A stretch of DNA of 64,000 nucleotides from Roseovarius lutimaris (GTDB lineage Bacteria; Pseudomonadota; Alphaproteobacteria; Rhodobacterales; Rhodobacteraceae), in the NCBI RefSeq assembly GCF_900115165.1, contig NZ_FOVP01000005.1, positions 147,888-211,887 of the forward strand. Direction: 5' to 3'. Below the pieces are notes generated by a model. It saw only the letters and a list, made by a program, of their open reading frames with translations, ran no database searches and was not told the origin of the DNA. The first letter of the stretch is position 1. The number at the start of each line of letters is the position of its first letter. Of the stretch, positions 43,339-52,824 are shown one piece after another. Made by a program: the position numbers and the translations under genes.

Positions 43339-43677
43339 TCAGCCACCTTCGCCGGGGGCTTCGGAAAAGTATTTCTCAAGCTTGCCGGTCTCGCCATCGC
43401 GTTCCTTGGCCTCGGGCAGTTGGTCTTTCTTGGTGATGATCACCGGCCACATCTCAGAGTATTTGCGGTTGAATTCGACCCATTTTTCCATCTCCGGCTC
43501 AGTATCCGGGCGGATCGCATCGGCAGGGCATTCCGGCTCGCAGACGCCACAATCAATGCATTCATCGGGGTGGATGACCAACATGTTCTCGCCCTCGTAG
43601 AAACAATCCACAGGGCATACCTCGACGCAGTCGGTGTATTTACAGGCGATGCAATTGTCGTTGACGATATAGGTCAT
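43339..43677 (-). CDS. fdxA: 7Fe ferredoxin FdxA
   Basis: A 112-aa ferredoxin with one [3Fe-4S] and one [4Fe-4S] cluster. The first motif is [18 protein letters not shown] and the second [12 protein letters not shown], as in FdxA of Azotobacter and alphaproteobacteria. A C-terminal tail of about 45 residues with [14 protein letters not shown] is also standard. It is a general low-potential electron carrier in the cytoplasm. Confidence 0.95.
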   Translation of the reverse strand: MTYIVNDNCIACKYTDCVEVCPVDCFYEGENMLVIHPDECIDCGVCEPECPADAIRPDTEPEMEKWVEFNRKYSEMWPVIITKKDQLPEAKERDGETGKLEKYFSEAPGEGG

Positions 43678-43729
43678 GGCCGTCTCTCATCCTTGGCGCT
43701 TTGCGTTTCACCTAATCCAGAGGCGCGGA

Positions 43730-44110
43730 TCATTCAAGCGGTCCCGGCCCATTCAGATCGAGTTTGCGCCGGTCACGCTTGGTCGGGCGCCCTTTTCCCT
43801 CATATTTTGGCGCGGCCGGAACAATTTCCTCGGGCACCGGCGGCGAGAGGTCATCATAGAGCAGTTGCGCCTCGGGGGCGGGGCCACGTCGGGTGCCGAT
43901 TGCGAGCACGCGCACCACCCGCGCGGCGCGCCCCTGAACGAACGTCAGCACATCGTCGGAGCCTACAGCTTGGGCCGGTTTCGACACCCGCGTACCATTG
44001 ACCCGGATATGACCGGCAGAAACCTCCTTGGCGGCCAGCGTGCGGGTCTTGAAGAACCGCGCATGCCAGAGCCATTTGTCGAGCCGGATTCTCACCCCCT
44101 CCGCCGCCAA
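43730..44110 (-). CDS. S4-domain RNA-binding protein (Hsp15-like)
   Basis: A 126-aa protein with an N-terminal S4 domain (RIRLDKWLWHARFFKTRTLAAKEVSAGHIRVNGTRVSKPAQAV) and a basic tail (GKGRPTKRDRRKLDLN). This matches Hsp15/HslR, which rescues stalled 50S subunits carrying nascent chains in E. coli. It lies three bases after the helicase stop on the same strand, so the two are likely co-transcribed. Confidence 0.92.
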   Translation of the reverse strand: MAAEGVRIRLDKWLWHARFFKTRTLAAKEVSAGHIRVNGTRVSKPAQAVGSDDVLTFVQGRAARVVRVLAIGTRRGPAPEAQLLYDDLSPPVPEEIVPAAPKYEGKGRPTKRDRRKLDLNGPGPLE

Positions 44111-44113
44111 AGA

Positions 44114-46969
44114 TCAGCCTTTGGTTTTAAGACCCATAAGGGCCGCCGCGAAGGGGTTGTCGGGATCAATGCGGTCTTTCTTCTCGGGGCGGGCGCTAAA
44201 GCTCTTGGCGCCTTTTTCTTGCGGGGCACCGCGGGGCTTGCCTTTTCCGGGCTTGCCACGCGGCTTGCCGGATTTGGCCGGTTTGTCACGTCCGCCACCC
44301 CCAGCGGCACGCTCGGCGCGGGCGCGATTGGCGCGCGGGGCCCAGGTAAAGGTATAGAACACCTCGATTTCGGGCGCGGCCACCTCGGGGGTCTCGCCGG
44401 GGGCGACCTCGGCCTCGGCCGTTTCCGGGATCTCGGCGGGCACTTCGGGTTCGGGCGCGGGGTCAGCGGCAATCGGCGCCTCACCGGCATCGGCAATCGT
44501 CTCGACGATATCGGCCGCGGTGTCGGGTGCGGCATCCTCTGCCGCAGCGGCGGCATCGGCGGGGGCCTCGGCGATGGCCTTATCGACCGCCTTGACCTTT
44601 TCGCGCTCGCCGCGCTCGGCCTTATAGCCAAGCCCCTGCATCAGGGTGGCGAACTGTTCCAGCGTCATGCCGGTGATCGAGAGCATGTCCGCCTTGGCCT
44701 CAAATCCGCCCCGGCTGTCTTCCGAGCGCAGCATATCGGCAAGCCGTTCCAGCATGTCGATGCGAATCGCCCGTTCACCGGCGGCGCGATAGCCCGACAT
44801 CGTGTGAAAGCCTTTGGCGACGCTGTCATTTGACGGCACCGTCACAAGGCCCGGCGGCGGTGCCTCGGGGAATTCATCAAGCCCGTTGCTGAGCGACCAC
44901 AGCACCAGCCGCAGACGCGTCGGTGCGGGTTTGAGCAGCAGTGGCATGAAAATCGTGAACTGGCCAAAGCGGATGCCGTGCTTGCGCAGCGCGCCGCGCG
45001 CCTCCTGATCCAGCGCCTTGACCTCATCGGCCACCTCGCCGCGCGGCAGGATGCCAAACCCCTCGACAAGGCGAAAGCCAAAGCCGCGCGCAAGGCCGCT
45101 CAGGCTTTCGTCGCGCTGGATGTTCAACAGCGGCTCGAACAGGGTAGCGATCTTGCGATCAATGAAGTGTTGCAGGCGGCGTTGCACCTTTTGCGCAACG
45201 TCCGGGCCGGCCTCTTCATCGACAAAGGCCGCGACCTGGGGCTTGAGAGGATCGGCACCGGCAACCAGTTTGCCAACCGCGTCCTTCCCCCAGAGCAAGC
45301 CGCCCTGTTCGGTGAAATCAATCTCGGTGTCGGGCGCGTTATAGAAGCGGTCCGACTTGAGATGAAAATGCGGGGCAAGGGCCGATTGGCTGGCCTGTTG
45401 AAGCGTGCGCGCCTCTTTCCCGGCAGCCGCCTTATCCTGGATAAAGCGAAACCCTTCAAGCCGACCGACAAATTCGCCCTCGACCGTTACATCACCATTC
45501 TCGTTTACTTCGGCCACCATGGCTTCCTTCTGCTTGAGCCGGCGCAAAAGCACGGATGTGCGCCGGTCCACAAATCTTTGGGTCAGACGCTCGTGCAGCG
45601 CATCCGACAGGCGGTCTTCTACAGCGCGCGTCGCCCCGCGCCAATGGTTTTCGTCATCAACCCAGCCTTTTCGCTGCACAACATAGGTCCAGGTGCGGAT
45701 ATAGGCGAGCCGTTTCGACAATGTGTCAATATCGCCATCGGTCCGGTCAATGCGTTTGACCTGGCGCGCCAGCCAGTCATCGGGCACCCGGCCCAACTCA
45801 TGCAGATCGCGGAAGATCGTGTTCAAAAGGCCGGTATGTTCGCCGTGGCTGATGCTTCGAAAATCCGGGATGCGGCAGACATCCCACAACAGCCGCACGG
45901 CAGGACCGCCAATGGCGCGTTCGGCAATTTCAGGCTGGGCCGAGAGGGTCTTGAGCGCGCCGAGGTCATCGGCCTCGCGGGCGCGCACCAGCAATTCATC
46001 GTCCGGGCGCGCCTCAAGCGCGGTGATCAGCGCCGAGGTGGTGCCAAATTGCAGGTTGGAATTGCGCCATTCCAGCTTGCGGATCGGGGCAAAGCGGTGA
46101 TCCATGATCGCCTGCGCCACTTCGGGGTCAAGATCGCGGGCCTCGCCAGTGACGCCAAAGGTGCCATGGCTCATGCCCCGGCCCGCGCGCCCGGCGATCT
46201 GGCCAAGCTCGTTGGGGGCCAGCATGCGCATCCGCTGGCCGTCAAACTTGGACAGCGCGGAAAAGGCGACATGGTTGATATCAAGGTTCAACCCCATGCC
46301 GATGGCGTCGGTGGCGACGAGGTAATCGACATCGCCATTTTGATAAAGCTCGACCTGCGCATTGCGGGTGCGCGGGGAAAGTGCGCCCATGACAACCGCC
46401 GCCCCGCCCTTCTGGCGGCGCAACAGTTCGGCAATCGCATAGACGTTTTCAACCGAAAACCCGACAATCGCGCTTCTGGCGGGCATTTTGCTTATCTTTT
46501 TCGGGCCGCCATAAGAAAGCTGCGACATCCGCTCGCGGCTTATAAACTCGACCCCAGGCACAAGCGCGGCAATTGTCGGGCGCATGGTGTGGCTGCCCAG
46601 AAACTGGGTTTCGCGCAACCCCCGCATCCGCAACAGGCGGTCGGTAAAGACATGGCCGCGTTCGGGATCGGCGCAGAGCTGAATTTCGTCAACCGCCAGA
46701 AAATCGGCGCCCATGCCCTCGGGCATCGCCTCGACCGTGCAGACCCAGTATTTGGCACGCGGCGGCACGATCCGCTCTTCGCCGGTGACAAGCGCCACCA
46801 CCGAGGGGCCGCGCAGGGCGACGATCTTGTCGTAAACCTCGCGCGCCAAAAGACGCAGCGGCAGGCCGATCACCCCCGTGCGATAGCCCAGCATCCGTTC
46901 AATCGCATAATGCGTCTTGCCGGTATTTGTCGGGCCCAGAACCGCAAGGGTTCTTGACTGCTCGGCCAT
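44114..46969 (-). CDS. SUV3-like RNA/DNA helicase
   Basis: A 951-aa superfamily 2 helicase related to mitochondrial SUV3. Walker A is GPTNTGKTHYA (about residues 11-21) and the DExH-like box is VDEIQLC. The second RecA domain has GMGLNLDINHVAFSALSKFDGQ and GQIAGRAGRG. The C-terminal part includes a DUF/zinc-less region and a long Ala/Pro/Glu-rich low-complexity tract (about 800-890) ending in a basic GKP-rich tail that may bind RNA. RNA turnover is the likely role. Long open frames on the opposite strand are shadows. Confidence 0.92.
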   Translation of the reverse strand: MAEQSRTLAVLGPTNTGKTHYAIERMLGYRTGVIGLPLRLLAREVYDKIVALRGPSVVALVTGEERIVPPRAKYWVCTVEAMPEGMGADFLAVDEIQLCADPERGHVFTDRLLRMRGLRETQFLGSHTMRPTIAALVPGVEFISRERMSQLSYGGPKKISKMPARSAIVGFSVENVYAIAELLRRQKGGAAVVMGALSPRTRNAQVELYQNGDVDYLVATDAIGMGLNLDINHVAFSALSKFDGQRMRMLAPNELGQIAGRAGRGMSHGTFGVTGEARDLDPEVAQAIMDHRFAPIRKLEWRNSNLQFGTTSALITALEARPDDELLVRAREADDLGALKTLSAQPEIAERAIGGPAVRLLWDVCRIPDFRSISHGEHTGLLNTIFRDLHELGRVPDDWLARQVKRIDRTDGDIDTLSKRLAYIRTWTYVVQRKGWVDDENHWRGATRAVEDRLSDALHERLTQRFVDRRTSVLLRRLKQKEAMVAEVNENGDVTVEGEFVGRLEGFRFIQDKAAAGKEARTLQQASQSALAPHFHLKSDRFYNAPDTEIDFTEQGGLLWGKDAVGKLVAGADPLKPQVAAFVDEEAGPDVAQKVQRRLQHFIDRKIATLFEPLLNIQRDESLSGLARGFGFRLVEGFGILPRGEVADEVKALDQEARGALRKHGIRFGQFTIFMPLLLKPAPTRLRLVLWSLSNGLDEFPEAPPPGLVTVPSNDSVAKGFHTMSGYRAAGERAIRIDMLERLADMLRSEDSRGGFEAKADMLSITGMTLEQFATLMQGLGYKAERGEREKVKAVDKAIAEAPADAAAAAEDAAPDTAADIVETIADAGEAPIAADPAPEPEVPAEIPETAEAEVAPGETPEVAAPEIEVFYTFTWAPRANRARAERAAGGGGRDKPAKSGKPRGKPGKGKPRGAPQEKGAKSFSARPEKKDRIDPDNPFAAALMGLKTKG

Positions 46970-46992
46970 GTGCCGTCTCTCCCGTTACCTGA

Positions 46993-47550
46993 TCAGAGGT
47001 CTGCGCCGCCAAGCTGGCTTTTGATGCCTTCCATCGCCTTGGTTACGTCCTCATGATGCGGATGTATAGCCAGAACACGGGAAAAGGCCTCTTGTGCAAG
47101 ATCGGGTTGATTCATTTCATCCAGCAGGACGCCAAGGCCGTAAAGCACGTTGTAATGACGCGGCTCAAGCGCCAGGGCGTGTTCGATATCCGACAGCGCC
47201 AGCCCATAGCGATCCGCCTTGAAAAATGCCACCGAGCGCAGGTGCCAGGCCTCGGCAAAATCCGGCGCATGATCAATCAGCGCGCTGAGATGTTCGATGG
47301 CCATTTTGGTATCGCCTGCCTCAATGGCGTCGCGGCCACGGCGCAGCAGAAGATCCATCGCGGGCGAGCCGGATTTCTCCAACTCAAGCTCGATCTCACC
47401 GGCGATTCGCCGCGCTTCCTTTTCATCGGCCTGCGAGAGCTGTTCAAACAACCCGTCAAGCCGCGCGTTCGGAGCCGCCGAGGCAGGTAGGGAAAACGTG
47501 ACTATCGCCAGAAGTGCCGCGACGATACGGTTGAGATTGAGACGTGCCAT
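46993..47550 (-). CDS. Exported tetratricopeptide-repeat protein
   Basis: A protein of about 185 aa with a signal peptide (basic MARLNLNR then hydrophobic AALLAIVTFSLPASA, cleavage near residue 26). At least three TPR units follow: SALIDHAPDFAEAWHLRSVAFFKADRY, ALSDIEHALALEPRHYNVLYGLGVLLDEMN and AQEAFSRVLAIHPHHED. It probably scaffolds protein contacts in the periplasm. ATGs at 47556 and further upstream are alternative starts. It is immediately downstream of the helicase start region but not in the same frame group. Confidence 0.85.
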   Translation of the reverse strand: MARLNLNRIVAALLAIVTFSLPASAAPNARLDGLFEQLSQADEKEARRIAGEIELELEKSGSPAMDLLLRRGRDAIEAGDTKMAIEHLSALIDHAPDFAEAWHLRSVAFFKADRYGLALSDIEHALALEPRHYNVLYGLGVLLDEMNQPDLAQEAFSRVLAIHPHHEDVTKAMEGIKSQLGGADL

Positions 47551-47627
47551 GCGCATAACAGGTGTGAGTTTAGCGCAGAATGCCGGGAAACAAACCCCCG
47601 ACAACCGAAATGTGAAAGGAACTGCAA

Positions 47628-47918
47628 ATGAGCGAAGTGATTACCGCAGCCGTGGCCGCATTGAATGAAAAAATGGGCGACGAGGGCTTTGACGGCCTGG
47701 CCAAATTCGTGATCGAAGGCGAAGGCGCCGTTCTGATCGACAGCGATGGCGCGCGGGCGGGTGATTCCGAGGCGGATGTGACCCTCACGGCCGATCAGGA
47801 AACGTTTGAGTCGATCCTGTCAGGCGATCTTGATCCCACCGCCGCCTTCATGACCGGCAAACTGAGTGTTGACGGCGATATGGGCATGGCGATGAAGCTT
47901 GGAAGCGTGCTGAGCTGA
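47628..47918 (+). CDS. SCP2 sterol-binding domain protein
   Basis: A 96-aa single-domain SCP2 protein (KFVIEGEGAVLIDSDGARAGDSEADVTLTADQETFESILSGDLDPTAAFMTGKLSVDGDMGMAMKLGSVL). The domain binds lipids or fatty acyl chains in a hydrophobic tunnel. The GKLxVxGD motif near the end is characteristic. It overlaps by one base with the downstream hydrolase gene, suggesting a lipid-related pair. Start with GGAACTG upstream. Confidence 0.92.
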   Translation: MSEVITAAVAALNEKMGDEGFDGLAKFVIEGEGAVLIDSDGARAGDSEADVTLTADQETFESILSGDLDPTAAFMTGKLSVDGDMGMAMKLGSVLS

Positions 47919-48913
47919 TGAAAGAGGCGCCGCTTTTCTCGGATATCGCACAGGGCCCGGATGACGGCGCCGCCTGGTGGATGACAACCGCCGACGGCGT
48001 GCGCATCCGTGTCGGTCTGTGGAATCGCGGCGCAACGAAAGGCACGGTGTTCCTGTTCCCCGGACGTACCGAGTATATCGAGAAATATGGGATCGCCGCC
48101 GCGCATCTGGCCGACTGCGGCTATGCCACACTGGTGATTGACTGGCGCGGTCAGGGGCTTGCGGATCGGCTTCAGGATGACGTGATGTCGGGCCATGTGC
48201 ATCGCTTTACCGATTATCAGATGGATGTGGCGGCGATGGTTGAGGCCGCGCATCGCCTTGACCTTCCGCGCCCCTGGCATCTTTTGGCGCATTCGATGGG
48301 CGGCTGCATTGGTCTGCGCGCGGTGATGCAGGGGATGGAGGTGCAAAGCTGTGCCTTTTCCGGGCCGATGTGGGGGATCGCGATGGCCGATGCCCTGCGC
48401 CCGGTGGCCTGGTCTCTGTCCTGGAGCAGTCGGCGTTTCGGCATGAGCCACTTTTATGCCCCCGGCACCGCCCCGCAAAACTATGTTCTGACCGAGCCGT
48501 TCGAGACCAACAAGCTGACCAATGATCGTGAGATGTATCAATACATGATCAATCAGGCCACTGCGCATCCCGAACTTGGCATTGGCGGGCCAAGCCTGCA
48601 CTGGCTGCACGAGGCGCTACATGAAACCCGCAGTCTGGCGCGCCGCCCCTCGCCTGACATGCCCTGTCTGACGCTGCTTGGCAGCGATGAGCAGATCGTA
48701 GATGTGGCCCGCGTGCACGACCGCATGGCGCATTGGCCCGGAGGCCGGCTTGAGATGGTCGAAACCGGGCGCCACGAAACCCTGATGGACAGCCCCGACA
48801 TGCGGGGCCGTCTGTTCAGGATGCTATGCCAGTTCTACTCTGGCACGGGCGACAGCAATGCTAACGGTCCTGCGCGACAGGCGAGCGTTGCTCACCAAGC
48901 CCGGAAATCCTGA
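47918..48913 (+). CDS. Alpha/beta hydrolase, lysophospholipase-like
   Basis: A 331-aa serine hydrolase similar to PldB/monoacylglycerol lipases. The oxyanion motif is FLFPGRTEYIEKYG, the nucleophile elbow is AHSMGG, a late Asp lies in LGSDEQIVD, and the catalytic His in GRHETLMD. The first base overlaps the SCP2 stop, so the two are coupled; a role in membrane lipid turnover is inferred. Its last 53 bases overlap the convergent FAH-family gene, an unusually long overlap that shifts the family's expected C-terminus. Confidence 0.9.
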   Translation: MKEAPLFSDIAQGPDDGAAWWMTTADGVRIRVGLWNRGATKGTVFLFPGRTEYIEKYGIAAAHLADCGYATLVIDWRGQGLADRLQDDVMSGHVHRFTDYQMDVAAMVEAAHRLDLPRPWHLLAHSMGGCIGLRAVMQGMEVQSCAFSGPMWGIAMADALRPVAWSLSWSSRRFGMSHFYAPGTAPQNYVLTEPFETNKLTNDREMYQYMINQATAHPELGIGGPSLHWLHEALHETRSLARRPSPDMPCLTLLGSDEQIVDVARVHDRMAHWPGGRLEMVETGRHETLMDSPDMRGRLFRMLCQFYSGTGDSNANGPARQASVAHQARKS

Positions 48914-49691
48914 GCACCATTTCATCGCCTGGCGACAGAGAGCGCGGCGGTTTATGCCCCATGCCGACGCCCGGCGGCGTGCCGGTGGCGATGACATCGC
49001 CCGGCTCCAGCGTCATCAGTTCGCTGAGATAGGCCACAATCTCTGCTACGGTAAAGATCATCAGGCGGGTGTTGCCGGTTTGCACGCGCTCGCCGTTCAC
49101 ATCGACCGACAGATCAAGGGTTTGCACATCGCCCACCTCATCCGGGGTCACAAGCCAGGGGCCCACCGGCGCGAAGGTGTCACAGCTTTTGCCCTTGGTC
49201 CATTGGCCCGACCGCTCAAGCTGAAACGCGCGCTCGGAAACATCATTGACGATGGTATAGCCCGCCACATGATCAAGGGCGTTTTCCTCGCTCACGTATT
49301 TCGCGCGCTTGCCGATCACTATGCCAAGCTCGACCTCCCAATCGCCACGGGTTGATCCACGCGGCAGAACCACCGTGTCATTCGCCCCGATGATGGCCGA
49401 GGTCGCCTTGAGAAAGACAACCGGATCCTTTGGCGGATCAACGCCAAGCTCGGCCGCGTGATCTATGTAGTTAAGGCCGATGCAGATCAGCTTGCCCACA
49501 TTGCCGACCGGCGGTCCAATCCGCGGGTTGCCCATAACGAGGGGCAGACTGTCGGGATTGACCACAGGCAGATCACCAAGCACAGCGCCCGCCAGATCGG
49601 GCAACACACCGGACAAATCACGAAGCTGTCCCGCGTGGTCAACCACTGCGGGCTTTTCCTGGCCCGGTTCACCGTATCTTGCAAACTTCAT
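48861..49691 (-). CDS. Fumarylacetoacetate hydrolase (FAH) family protein
   Basis: A 276-aa FAH-superfamily enzyme. The metal-binding set is visible: an N-terminal GKLICIGLNYIDHAAE, DWEVELGIVIGK (Glu ligands), and GYTIVNDVSERAFQ. TGTPPGVGMG near the C-terminus completes the core. Members hydrolyse or decarboxylate beta-diketo acids (for example 2-keto-4-pentenoate hydratase relatives). The start at 49691 has GGGAGTGGAG upstream. The 3' end overlaps the hydrolase gene. Confidence 0.92.
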   Translation of the reverse strand: MKFARYGEPGQEKPAVVDHAGQLRDLSGVLPDLAGAVLGDLPVVNPDSLPLVMGNPRIGPPVGNVGKLICIGLNYIDHAAELGVDPPKDPVVFLKATSAIIGANDTVVLPRGSTRGDWEVELGIVIGKRAKYVSEENALDHVAGYTIVNDVSERAFQLERSGQWTKGKSCDTFAPVGPWLVTPDEVGDVQTLDLSVDVNGERVQTGNTRLMIFTVAEIVAYLSELMTLEPGDVIATGTPPGVGMGHKPPRSLSPGDEMVLRISGLGEQRSPVAQDR

Positions 49692-49832
49692 GGCTCCACT
49701 CCCCTTTCGCGTTTGACCCACCCTAGCCAGCGCTTCGCAAATGGCAAGACACTGGCCACCAAAAGACCGGCCCCTTGTGGCGCGCGGCGGTGCGGCCTAT
49801 GTCTTGGGTCAACATGCAACAAGAGGTGCCCC

Positions 49833-51653
49833 ATGATTAACCTGCCCTTCCCCGTCCGCGATGCAAATGCCACATCTGGCAACAAGGATCTGGGAAAGCT
49901 GCCGGAATGGGACCTGAGCGATCTTTACAGCGGTGAAGACGCGCCCGAGCTTGAGCGCGATCTTGACTGGCTCAAGACCGCCTGCGCTGAATTTGCCCGC
50001 GATTATGAAGGCAAGCTTGCCGATCTGGATGGGCCCGGTCTTTTGGAGTGTCTGCACCGCGACGAAAAGATCAGCAATATCGCCGGGCGCATCATGTCGT
50101 TTGCTGGGCTGCGCTATTATCAGCTTACGACCGATGGCGGGCGGGCGAAATTCATGTCCGATTGTCAGGAAAAAATCACCACCTATACCACGCCGCTGGT
50201 GTTCTTTTCGCTCGAACTCAACCGGCTTGACGAGGCGACGCTGAGCGCGATGTACGCCGAGACTTCCGATCTGGCGCGCTATAAGCCCGTGCTTGACCGG
50301 ATTCGCGCGATGAAGCCCTATCAGCTTTCCGATGAGCTTGAGAAATTCCTGCATGATCTCGGGGTTGTGGGCGATGCCTGGGAACGTCTGTTTGACGAAA
50401 CCATCGCGGGGCTAAGCTTTGACGTCGACGGCGAAGAGTTGACCATTGAGGGCACGCTGAACCTTCTGACCGAACAGGACCGCAGCAAACGCGAGGCCGC
50501 CAGCCGCGAACTTGCCCGCGTCTTTGGTGAGAATATCCGCACGTTTTCGCGTGTCCACAACACCGCCGCCAAGGAGAAAGAGGTCATCGACCGCTGGCGC
50601 GGCATGCCCACCGCCCAGACCGGGCGACACCTCAGTAACGATGTCGAGCCCGAGGTGGTCGAGGCGCTGCGCAATGCGGTGGTCAAGGCATACCCGAAGC
50701 TCAGCCATCGCTATTACGAGCTCAAGCGCAAATGGCTTGGGCTTGACCGGATGCAAACCTGGGACCGCAACGCGCCGCTGCCGATGGAAAGCACGAAAAT
50801 CGTCGATTGGGACAGCGCCCGTAAAACCGTTATCGAGGCTTATGGCGCGTTTGATCCGCGCATGGCCGATCTGGCGCAGCCGTTCTTTGACAAAGGCTGG
50901 ATTGATGCGGGTGTGAAACCCGGTAAGGCGCCGGGGGCGTTTGCGCATCCGACGGTGACCAATGTGCACCCCTACGTGATGCTCAACTATCTGGGCAAAC
51001 CGCGCGATGTGATGACGCTTGCGCATGAGCTTGGCCACGGCGTGCATCAGGTTCTGGCCGCCGATCAGGGCGAATTGCTGGCCAGCACGCCGCTAACGCT
51101 GGCCGAGACCGCCAGCGTTTTCGGTGAGATGCTGACCTTCCGCAAGATGCTTGACGGGGCCAGGTCGGATCAGGAGCGCAAGGTGCTTCTGGCGGGCAAG
51201 GTCGAGGATATGATCAACACCGTCGTGCGCCAGATCGCGTTTTATGACTTCGAATGCAAGCTTCATGCCGCGCGCCGCGAGGGTGAATTGACACCCGACG
51301 ATATCAACGCGCTCTGGATGTCGGTGCAGGCCGAAAGCCTTGGGTCGGCGTTTGATTTCGCGGACGGATACGAGACCTTCTGGGCCTATATCCCGCATTT
51401 CGTACATTCGCCGTTCTACGTCTATGCCTACGCCTTTGGCGACGGGTTGGTGAACGCGCTTTACGCGGTCTATGAGGAAAACCCCGAGGGTTTTCAGGAA
51501 AAATATTTCGACATGCTCAAGGCGGGCGGATCAAAGCACCACAAGGAATTGCTCGCGCCCTTTGGCCTTGATGCCAGCGACCCGGCGTTCTGGGACAAGG
51601 GGTTGTCGATGATCTCGGGCTTTATCGACCAGTTGGAAGCGATGGAAGACTAA
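49833..51653 (+). CDS. pepF: M3 family oligoendopeptidase (PepF type)
   Basis: A 606-aa zinc metallopeptidase. The zinc motif LAHELGHGVHQ (His398, Glu399, His402) and the third ligand region ETASVFGEML are clear. The N-terminal domain is the usual long helical cap. It degrades short peptides in the cytoplasm. The start at 49833 follows AAGAGGTG. Upstream in-frame codons as far as 49458 overlap the divergent FAH gene and were rejected. The stop overlaps the DUF900 gene by four bases. Confidence 0.94.
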   Translation: MINLPFPVRDANATSGNKDLGKLPEWDLSDLYSGEDAPELERDLDWLKTACAEFARDYEGKLADLDGPGLLECLHRDEKISNIAGRIMSFAGLRYYQLTTDGGRAKFMSDCQEKITTYTTPLVFFSLELNRLDEATLSAMYAETSDLARYKPVLDRIRAMKPYQLSDELEKFLHDLGVVGDAWERLFDETIAGLSFDVDGEELTIEGTLNLLTEQDRSKREAASRELARVFGENIRTFSRVHNTAAKEKEVIDRWRGMPTAQTGRHLSNDVEPEVVEALRNAVVKAYPKLSHRYYELKRKWLGLDRMQTWDRNAPLPMESTKIVDWDSARKTVIEAYGAFDPRMADLAQPFFDKGWIDAGVKPGKAPGAFAHPTVTNVHPYVMLNYLGKPRDVMTLAHELGHGVHQVLAADQGELLASTPLTLAETASVFGEMLTFRKMLDGARSDQERKVLLAGKVEDMINTVVRQIAFYDFECKLHAARREGELTPDDINALWMSVQAESLGSAFDFADGYETFWAYIPHFVHSPFYVYAYAFGDGLVNALYAVYEENPEGFQEKYFDMLKAGGSKHHKELLAPFGLDASDPAFWDKGLSMISGFIDQLEAMED

Positions 51654-52765
51654 GGCTGAACCGCCCGCGCGGTCGGCAGCTTTAGCGCCATATCCCGCAG
51701 AAAGCCGGTGCCCTCGCGTCCGGCCTGCGAGATGATGCCATTCAGCACGCTGATCGCGGCGGGCGAGGTGACAGGCACGAAGTGATTGAGATTATTGCCA
51801 TCGGCCAACTCGGTGAAATCAATCACCGTCACATCGGAGCGCGTGATCTTTTCGGCCTCGTCGATAACCCCAAGCCGGGGTTTGCGCCCGGTGATAAATC
51901 CGGCCAGGCTCAGGGCGCGGTCCTGTTTCGAGATGAAGATCAGGAAGGGTTGCGGCAGTTTACCGATTACCTCGGCCTGACGGTCAAACAGATCCGGATC
52001 AATATCCGGTGACATCAGGGTGACGCCGCTCACGCGCGACAACAGCCGTGTCTTGCCGCTTAGCTTGGCCTGACGCAGGGCCTCCATCGCGAGATGCGAG
52101 CCCATCGAGTGGGCGATCAAAAACACCTTGTCACCCGGTCGTGCCGTCAGCCGGTCAAGCAGCGCCACAAGATCGTCGCGCGCAAACATCACGCTGTCGC
52201 GATCATAGATATACCCGCGCGGATCGCCCGCCGAGGGCCAGGAAAACAGCATCGCGGGCATGTTTGTCGCAAAATCGGTCTGGATCTGGGCCAGCCGGTA
52301 CATCGATTCCGACAGGGTGTTGTTATAGCCGTGGATGAACACAAGCGTTTCGCGCCCCGGCCCGGCGCGGCGGATATCGCCAATCATCTGCCCCGGCCCG
52401 TCATACACATGCGTTCCGGTCACGACGAAATCACTGGCCGCATCGGGGGGGCCGTCGGGCCATTCGATCACCCCGACCTGATGGGTGGGGGGCACGGAAA
52501 TATCGGCGCGAAAGTAATTCATGCCCTCCGGGCGCTGGAAGCCAAAAAATGGCCCGGTCTTATCCAGCTTGCGTTCGGTCGCGACAAAGATCGGCTGAAT
52601 GCGCGCATCGGGGTGCGGCAAGGCGCGCTCGGCGGTCATGCGCTCGGAGCAGGCTGCGAGCGTCAAAAGCAGCGCGCAGAGGCAAAGCGTGGCGCGGCTC
52701 AACCGGTTGCCCGCTGTGCCACCCCAACGCCCCCTGCGCACCGCCAAACCCATTGCATGCCCCAT
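51650..52765 (-). CDS. Lipoprotein alpha/beta hydrolase, DUF900 family
   Basis: A 371-aa protein with a lipobox TLAAC (Cys39) after an N-terminal hydrophobic segment, so probably an anchored lipoprotein. The rest is an alpha/beta hydrolase of the DUF900 type: FIHGYNNTLSESMYRLAQIQTDF, the nucleophile elbow AHSMGS, and an acidic and His set near NHFVPV. The N-terminus before the lipobox is long; the ATG at 52753 is an alternative. The substrate is unknown. Confidence 0.88.
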   Translation of the reverse strand: MGHAMGLAVRRGRWGGTAGNRLSRATLCLCALLLTLAACSERMTAERALPHPDARIQPIFVATERKLDKTGPFFGFQRPEGMNYFRADISVPPTHQVGVIEWPDGPPDAASDFVVTGTHVYDGPGQMIGDIRRAGPGRETLVFIHGYNNTLSESMYRLAQIQTDFATNMPAMLFSWPSAGDPRGYIYDRDSVMFARDDLVALLDRLTARPGDKVFLIAHSMGSHLAMEALRQAKLSGKTRLLSRVSGVTLMSPDIDPDLFDRQAEVIGKLPQPFLIFISKQDRALSLAGFITGRKPRLGVIDEAEKITRSDVTVIDFTELADGNNLNHFVPVTSPAAISVLNGIISQAGREGTGFLRDMALKLPTARAVQP

Positions 52766-52824
52766 GACCCACAGCCCCTCGCCTTGCGGCAGAACCTACT
52801 TGGAATCACGGCGCATACCAAGCC

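Noticed and set aside
43215..43397. 60-codon minus-strand frame overlapping the fdxA 3' end
   Set aside because: Overlaps a strong gene and spans the fdxA downstream region; no motif.
44978..46957. 659-codon frame antisense to the SUV3-like helicase
   Set aside because: Shadow frame created by GC-rich codon usage of the helicase; no motif.
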